A stretch of 10,479 nt of DNA from Pseudomonadota bacterium (GTDB lineage Bacteria > Pseudomonadota > Gammaproteobacteria > Burkholderiales > Nitrosomonadaceae). Below the pieces are notes generated by a model. It was not told the origin of the DNA and searched no databases. It saw only the letters and a program-made list of their open reading frames with translations. Below, piece after piece: positions 6,623 to 10,479 of this stretch. The first letter of the stretch is position 1, and each line of letters begins with the position of its first letter. Where the stretch lies: assembly GCA_018240935.1 (NCBI GenBank), contig JAFEEV010000145.1, forward strand, positions 1 through 10,479. Direction: 5' to 3'. A program made the translations under genes and the position numbers.

Positions 6623-8017
6623 ATGTCTTTCAGTATTACCGATTTGTTATCGCAGCATCGCACCGACAAATTTGATTTGCACGATCACTATCTGAATGCG
6701 CAGATGGTGCGGGTGCTGAAAACGATCGGTTATGACCGTAATTATGAGCGTGCGGCCGGGCAATATTTGTACGACGAGCAGGGTAACGAATATCTCGATT
6801 TGCTGAGCGGCTTCGGCGTGTATGCCTTTGGCCGCAATCATCCGGTCATCGTCAATGCATTGAAAGAAGTATTGTCGCTGGAAATGCCCGATCTGGTGCA
6901 AATGGACGTGTCGATTCTGAGCGGTTTGCTGGCCAAGGAAATTCTCGCCACGGCACCGGATAATCTGGAGCGCGCATTCTTCTGCAATTCCGGCACCGAA
7001 GCGGTGGAAGCGGCGATCAAGTTCGCCCGTTATTTTACCAAGCGCAACCGCATCATCTGCTGCGATCATGCCTATCACGGCTTGACCATGGGCGCGTTGT
7101 CGCTCAACGGCGAGCAGATTTTCAAGGACGGTTTCGGGCCGCTGCTGCAAGATTGCGGTTCCGTGCCCTTCAACGATCTGGCGGCTTTGGAACAGGCGCT
7201 CAGCGGCCGTAACGTCGCGGCGTTTGTGGTCGAACCGATTCAGGGCAAGGGCGTCAACATTCCGGACGATAACTATCTGCCCGAAGTGGAACGGTTGTGC
7301 AGGAAATACGGCACGCTGTTTGTCGCCGACGAAATTCAAACCGGCTTGGGCCGCACCGGTAAATTCTGGGCGGTCGAGCATTGGGGCGTGAAACCCGACA
7401 TGATTTGCATGGCCAAGGCGTTGTCCGGCGGTTTTGTGCCGGTCGGTGCGGTCGCCATGACGCAACCGATCATGGAAAGCGTATTCAACCGCATGGACCG
7501 GGCGGTGGTGCACGGCTCCACATTCTCCAAGAACAATATGGCGATGGCGGCGGGATTGGCCAGTTTGGAAGTCATCAAAACTGAGAAGCTGGTGGAAAAC
7601 AGCGCCAGAATCGGTGCGGATATCATCGGACGGATAAATGCTCTGACCAATCAATATGAATTTCTGAAAGAAGCGCGCGGTAAGGGATCGATGATTGCAA
7701 TCGAATTCAAATCGCCCAGCAGCTTTTCGCTGAAAACGGCCTGGCTGATGCTGGAAGCAGCCAATAAAGGTTTGTTCTGCCAGATGATCACGATTCCATT
7801 GTTCAAGGAACACCGCATCCTGTCGCAAGTGGCCGGGCACGGCATGAATGTCATCAAGTTGCTGCCGCCGCTGATCCTGACGCAGAAAGATTGCGATCGC
7901 ATCGTCGGCGCATTGACCAAAACCATCGCCGATACGCATCAAGTGCCGGGTTCGATCTGGGAACTCGGCAAGAACCTCGCCAGTCACGCATTAAAAGCGA
8001 AAGCCGGGCAAAGTTAA
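6623..8017 (+). CDS. Class III PLP-dependent aminotransferase (possible HpnO-like hopanoid aminotransferase)
   Basis: This 464-residue fold-type I PLP enzyme moves an amino group between a donor amino acid and an aldehyde or keto substrate. Cofactor-site features are all visible: SGTEAVEAA at 123-131 (phosphate site), DHAYHG at 148-153 (ring stacking), ADEIQTGLGRTG at 235-246 with D236 contacting the pyridine nitrogen, the Schiff-base lysine K265 in ICMAKALSGG, and HGSTF at 297-301. It is longer than ArgD-type enzymes, with a C-terminal tail SIWELGKNLASHAL. This tail, the segment GLFCQMITIPLFKEH and the KLLPPL block recall a branch that includes HpnO, the enzyme that installs the amine of aminobacteriohopanetriol. 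That specificity is inferred from memory plus the hopanoid genes elsewhere in the window and is not proven; ornithine-, acetylornithine- or diamine-type activity remains possible. AGAGG at 6612-6616 is a good ribosome binding site, six bases before the ATG. The stop overlaps the ribosome binding site of the next gene. Confidence 0.88.
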   Translation: MSFSITDLLSQHRTDKFDLHDHYLNAQMVRVLKTIGYDRNYERAAGQYLYDEQGNEYLDLLSGFGVYAFGRNHPVIVNALKEVLSLEMPDLVQMDVSILSGLLAKEILATAPDNLERAFFCNSGTEAVEAAIKFARYFTKRNRIICCDHAYHGLTMGALSLNGEQIFKDGFGPLLQDCGSVPFNDLAALEQALSGRNVAAFVVEPIQGKGVNIPDDNYLPEVERLCRKYGTLFVADEIQTGLGRTGKFWAVEHWGVKPDMICMAKALSGGFVPVGAVAMTQPIMESVFNRMDRAVVHGSTFSKNNMAMAAGLASLEVIKTEKLVENSARIGADIIGRINALTNQYEFLKEARGKGSMIAIEFKSPSSFSLKTAWLMLEAANKGLFCQMITIPLFKEHRILSQVAGHGMNVIKLLPPLILTQKDCDRIVGALTKTIADTHQVPGSIWELGKNLASHALKAKAGQS

Positions 8018-8025
8018 GGTTAAGT

Positions 8026-9090
8026 ATGAGCACGGAACGTTCCGACGGCTTGCATTATCTGTGGTGGCTGGCGCTGGCGTGCGTATCGGGCGGAGTGCTT
8101 TATCTGCTCAGTCCGATTCTGACGCCTTTTTTGCTGGCTGCGGTGATTGCGTATATTTGCAACCCGATCGTGACACGCATGGCGAGTCACAAACTATCGC
8201 GCACCGTGGGCACGATCCTGGTGATGCTGTTGTTGTCCGGCATGTTTGTGGCATTGATTTTTATCATGGTGCCGCTGTTTGAGGAAGAAGCCAGGCGGCT
8301 GATGGATAAAATGCCGGTGTATCTGGATGTGTTGAAAAATCATGTGATGCCGTGGCTGGAAGCGCGATTTAACATCAGCCTGCAGCCTGACATGAATCTG
8401 TTGAAACAAGCAATTTCGGAGCATTGGCAAAGCGCCGGCGGGGTGGCGGCAAAAGTGCTGCCGTCTTTGACCAGCGGCGGCATGGCGATTGTGGAATTTT
8501 TGGTCAATATGCTGCTGGTACCGGTTGTTCTGTTTTACCTGCTGCGCGATTGGGATATGTTGATCAAACTGATCGATGAAATGATTCCGCGTTACTGGCA
8601 CCAGCAAATTTCAGTACTGGCGCGCGAGACCGATCAGATTCTCGCGGAATTCCTGCGCGGGCAGTTGTCCGTCATCGTGCTGATGAGCATTTGTTACATT
8701 ACCGGCTTGTGGTTGGCTGGGCTGGAGTTTGCATTGCCGATCGGTTTGGTCGCCGGTATTCTGGTTTTTGTACCGTACCTGGGCATGATCGTCGGTTTGA
8801 CGCTGGCGACGCTGGCTGCCGTGATGCAGTTTCAGGACTGGAGCGGAATCATTCCGGTGTGGATCGTATTCGGCGCCGGTCAATTGCTGGAAGGTAGGCT
8901 CTTTACCCCATGGCTGGTAGGAGACCGCATCGGCTTGCACCCGGTGATGGTGATCTTCGCCTTGATGGCGTTCGGTCAATTATTCGGTTTTTTCGGCGTT
9001 CTGCTGGCGCTGCCGGTGAGCGCCGTGTTGCTGGTGTGGTTGCGCCATCTGCATCAGCATTATCTGGTCAGCAATTTCTACAATTCCTAA
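8026..9090 (+). CDS. AI-2E/PerM-family membrane transporter
   Basis: This 354-residue integral membrane protein has about seven or eight hydrophobic segments. Two N-terminal pairs (about 12-47 and 60-84) are followed by a soluble amphipathic stretch at about 85-150. After that comes VPVVLFYLLRDWD at 165-177, the family signature FLRGQL at 209-214, the G..FALPIGLVAGILVFVPYLG block at 232-253, and a final LEGRLFTPWLVGDRIGLHP plus FGFFGVLLALP at 288-330. This is the YdiK/PerM/TqsA family. Characterised members export autoinducer-2 or act as Na+/H+ antiporters, so the substrate cannot be deduced. The ATG at 8026 is chosen because TAAGG (8015-8019) lies six bases upstream and overlaps the aminotransferase stop. 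A longer in-frame reading from 7891 would run inside the preceding gene. It is followed 40 bases later by hda, an association I recall from other betaproteobacteria. Confidence 0.92.
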   Translation: MSTERSDGLHYLWWLALACVSGGVLYLLSPILTPFLLAAVIAYICNPIVTRMASHKLSRTVGTILVMLLLSGMFVALIFIMVPLFEEEARRLMDKMPVYLDVLKNHVMPWLEARFNISLQPDMNLLKQAISEHWQSAGGVAAKVLPSLTSGGMAIVEFLVNMLLVPVVLFYLLRDWDMLIKLIDEMIPRYWHQQISVLARETDQILAEFLRGQLSVIVLMSICYITGLWLAGLEFALPIGLVAGILVFVPYLGMIVGLTLATLAAVMQFQDWSGIIPVWIVFGAGQLLEGRLFTPWLVGDRIGLHPVMVIFALMAFGQLFGFFGVLLALPVSAVLLVWLRHLHQHYLVSNFYNS

Positions 9091-9130
9091 CCGCCGCCGG
9101 TTTAAAGTCTGGCGATTACTTTGAATCCCG

Positions 9131-9811
9131 ATGATGCAACAATTGCTGCTCGATATTATGCCGCTGCCGCTGCCCACGCTGGAAAATTTCCAGCCCGGGA
9201 GGAACGCCGAGTTGCTGCACATGCTGACCGGCATTGTGTCGGGACGGGAGCAGGATCGTTTCGTTTATTTGTGGGGCAATCCGGGCAGCGGTAAAAGTCA
9301 TTTACTGCAAGCCAGTGCCGCCGCGTATACCCAAAGCAACCGGAAAGCGGTATATTGCTGCACCCAAAACGGCAGCGAATTTATGTTCGATAGCGGCATG
9401 GATTGTATCGCGATCGACGATGTCGACCGTCTGGATGCAGCAGGGCAGATCGCCTTGTTTAATTTGTATAACCGGCTGCGCGACGATGGTCAGACATTCT
9501 TGCTGCTGAGCGGGGCGGTTGCGCCGGTGTATCTGGATTTACGGCAGGATCTGGTGACGCGTTTGGGCTGGGGACTGGTGTTCCAGGTGCACGAACTGAC
9601 CGAAGAGGAAAAAATCCAGGCGATGAAAACACACGCTGCGGATCGCGGTTTTGACATCCCGCAGGAAATTTGTCTTTATCTATTGCGGCACGGGCGGCGC
9701 GATTTGCCGTCGCTGATGATGACGCTGGATGCGCTGGACCGTTATTCGCTGGCGCAGCAGCGTCCGGTTACCATTCCTTTATTACGAGAATTATTACAGG
9801 TGGCTTCATGA
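9131..9811 (+). CDS. hda: DnaA regulatory inactivator Hda
   Basis: Hda is an AAA+ protein that binds the DNA-loaded sliding clamp and triggers ATP hydrolysis by DnaA, preventing re-initiation of replication. The 226 residues begin with a clamp-binding motif, QLLLDI at 4-9, corresponding to QLSLPL in E. coli Hda. Then follow the Walker A WGNPGSGKSHLL (48-59), the Walker B IAIDDVDRL (93-101), the LFNLYNRL helix (109-116), the sensor 1 region LLLSGAV (124-130), the box VII arginine finger R144 in DLVTRLGWG, and the sensor 2 arginine R190 in RRDLPSLMMTLDALDRYS. There is no DNA-binding domain IV, which separates it from DnaA. Two tandem ATGs (9131 and 9134) are possible starts, neither with a clear Shine-Dalgarno. 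The stop overlaps the next start as ATGA. All residues needed for DnaA inactivation appear to be present. Confidence 0.95.
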   Translation: MMQQLLLDIMPLPLPTLENFQPGRNAELLHMLTGIVSGREQDRFVYLWGNPGSGKSHLLQASAAAYTQSNRKAVYCCTQNGSEFMFDSGMDCIAIDDVDRLDAAGQIALFNLYNRLRDDGQTFLLLSGAVAPVYLDLRQDLVTRLGWGLVFQVHELTEEEKIQAMKTHAADRGFDIPQEICLYLLRHGRRDLPSLMMTLDALDRYSLAQQRPVTIPLLRELLQVAS

Positions 9812-10470
9812 ATTTGGCATTATTTGATTTGGATAACACGCTGATCGCGGGCGACAGCGATTTTCAATGGGCGCAATTTTTGATCGAGAAAAAAGCCTTG
9901 GACCGGGAATTGCACGAAGCGAAAAATATCGAGTTTTACGAGCAATACAAAGCTGGCACGCTGGATATTCACGGATGTCTGGAGTTTCAGCTCAAACCGC
10001 TGGCGCGCCATCCGCGTGTGCAACTCGAAGCTTGGCGCAAGGAATTCATGACCCAAAGGATTACCCCGATCATCGCCCCCGGCACCCGGAAACTGATCGA
10101 GCGGCACATGCTGGATAATGATCTGTGCATCATCATCACCGCCACCAACAGTTTCGTCACCGCGCCCATCGCGCAAGCGCTCGGCATCGAGCACTTGATT
10201 GCAACCGAACCGGAAGAAAAGAACGGGGAATTTACCGGCCGGGTATCCGGCACTCCATCGTTCCGCGAAGGCAAAATCGAACGGCTGGAGAAATGGCTCG
10301 ATGCGCACAATCTCACGTGGTTATCGTTCCTGCGCAGCTGGTTTTACAGCGACTCGCTCAACGATTTGCCGCTGCTCAGCAAAGTCACGCACCCGGTCGC
10401 AGTCGATCCCGATCCGACACTGAAAAGCCACGCCGAAAGAAACAACTGGCCGGTTATTAGCTTGCGTTGA
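9808..10470 (+). CDS. HAD-superfamily subfamily IB phosphatase
   Basis: This 220-residue hydrolase is of the phosphoserine-phosphatase-like class. Motif I is LFDLDNTLI, with nucleophile D7 and acid/base D9. Motif II is IIITATNS with T111. The motif III lysine is K156 in SFREGKIERL. Motif IV is FYSDSLNDLPLL, with magnesium ligands D182 and D186. A helical cap lies between about residues 15 and 85. The long cap and the CTP-like spacing match the HAD-SF-IB-hyp1 group (YfhB/PgpC-like or histidinol-phosphatase-like), whose substrates vary, so none is assigned. The ATG at 9808 overlaps the hda stop by four bases (ATGA) and GTGGC lies just upstream, which points to translational coupling. A longer in-frame reading from 9670 would lie inside hda and is rejected. 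The reading frame is complete and ends nine bases before the window edge. Confidence 0.9.
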   Translation: MNLALFDLDNTLIAGDSDFQWAQFLIEKKALDRELHEAKNIEFYEQYKAGTLDIHGCLEFQLKPLARHPRVQLEAWRKEFMTQRITPIIAPGTRKLIERHMLDNDLCIIITATNSFVTAPIAQALGIEHLIATEPEEKNGEFTGRVSGTPSFREGKIERLEKWLDAHNLTWLSFLRSWFYSDSLNDLPLLSKVTHPVAVDPDPTLKSHAERNNWPVISLR

Positions 10471-10479
10471 TGGAGTGGG

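Noticed and set aside
6647..7987. 446-codon open frame on the - strand, antisense to the aminotransferase
   Set aside because: It is rich in His, Gln and Arg, has no domain pattern, and lies wholly opposite a gene with intact catalytic motifs. It is a codon-bias shadow.
7891..8025. Longer N-terminus for the AI-2E transporter starting within the aminotransferase gene
   Set aside because: The extension is arginine-rich, out of frame with the aminotransferase coding sequence, and unlike the family. The ATG at 8026 has a proper ribosome binding site.
9670..9807. Longer N-terminus for the HAD phosphatase within hda
   Set aside because: HAD motif I normally lies within the first ten or so residues, as it does from the ATG at 9808. 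The extension is an alanine-rich shadow of hda.
1..10479. CRISPR array, tRNA, rRNA, insertion sequence, phage or toxin-antitoxin locus
   Set aside because: I saw no repeat-spacer pattern, cloverleaf-like sequence, terminal inverted repeats with transposase, integrase, or antitoxin-like partner in the window.

Overview
The window looks like chromosomal DNA of a betaproteobacterium, most likely of the ammonia-oxidising Nitrosomonas/Nitrosospira group. The hints are hopanoid-pathway genes, a moderate base composition (about half G+C by eye), the run purM-purN-DUF3108-RsmB-like methyltransferase, and the run AI-2E transporter-hda-HAD phosphatase. The assignment rests on recognised protein sequences and gene order, not on a database search. 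All genes look intact except the first, which is cut by the window edge. I see no rRNA, tRNA, CRISPR array, insertion sequence, prophage or plasmid signature.

Layout. (1) Bases 1-967, + strand: the 3' end of hpnB (membrane glycosyltransferase), overlapping hpnM (periplasmic MlaC-like protein). Both are hopanoid-associated. (2) Bases 1015-4799, - strand: a probable four-gene unit transcribed as purM, purN, DUF3108 protein, RsmB-like rRNA methyltransferase. It combines two purine-synthesis steps with a secreted protein of unknown role and an RNA modification enzyme. purM uses a TTG start. (3) Bases 4800-6272: an accessory-looking stretch. It holds a leaderless papain-family (C1A) cysteine peptidase with its own promoter candidate and terminator, then a convergent 77-residue protein with two membrane segments. 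(4) Bases 6273-6622: a 350-base divergent intergenic region with promoter candidates in both directions and clustered dyads. (5) Bases 6623-10470, + strand: a tightly packed unit of a class III PLP aminotransferase (possibly HpnO-like), an AI-2E/PerM-family membrane protein, hda (regulatory inactivator of DnaA, with clamp-binding motif) and an HAD-IB phosphatase that overlaps hda by four bases.

How they work together. The purine unit makes AIR from FGAM (PurM) and FGAR from GAR (PurN). Hda couples the replication clamp to DnaA-ATP hydrolysis, and the HAD phosphatase is probably translationally coupled to it. The hopanoid theme appears at the left end (hpnB, hpnM) and possibly in the aminotransferase, which would fit production of an amino-hopanoid side chain; this link is inference. 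No clearly undescribed multi-gene system is visible. The least explained pieces are the cytosolic papain-like peptidase, the small membrane protein facing it, and the operator-like region before the aminotransferase.
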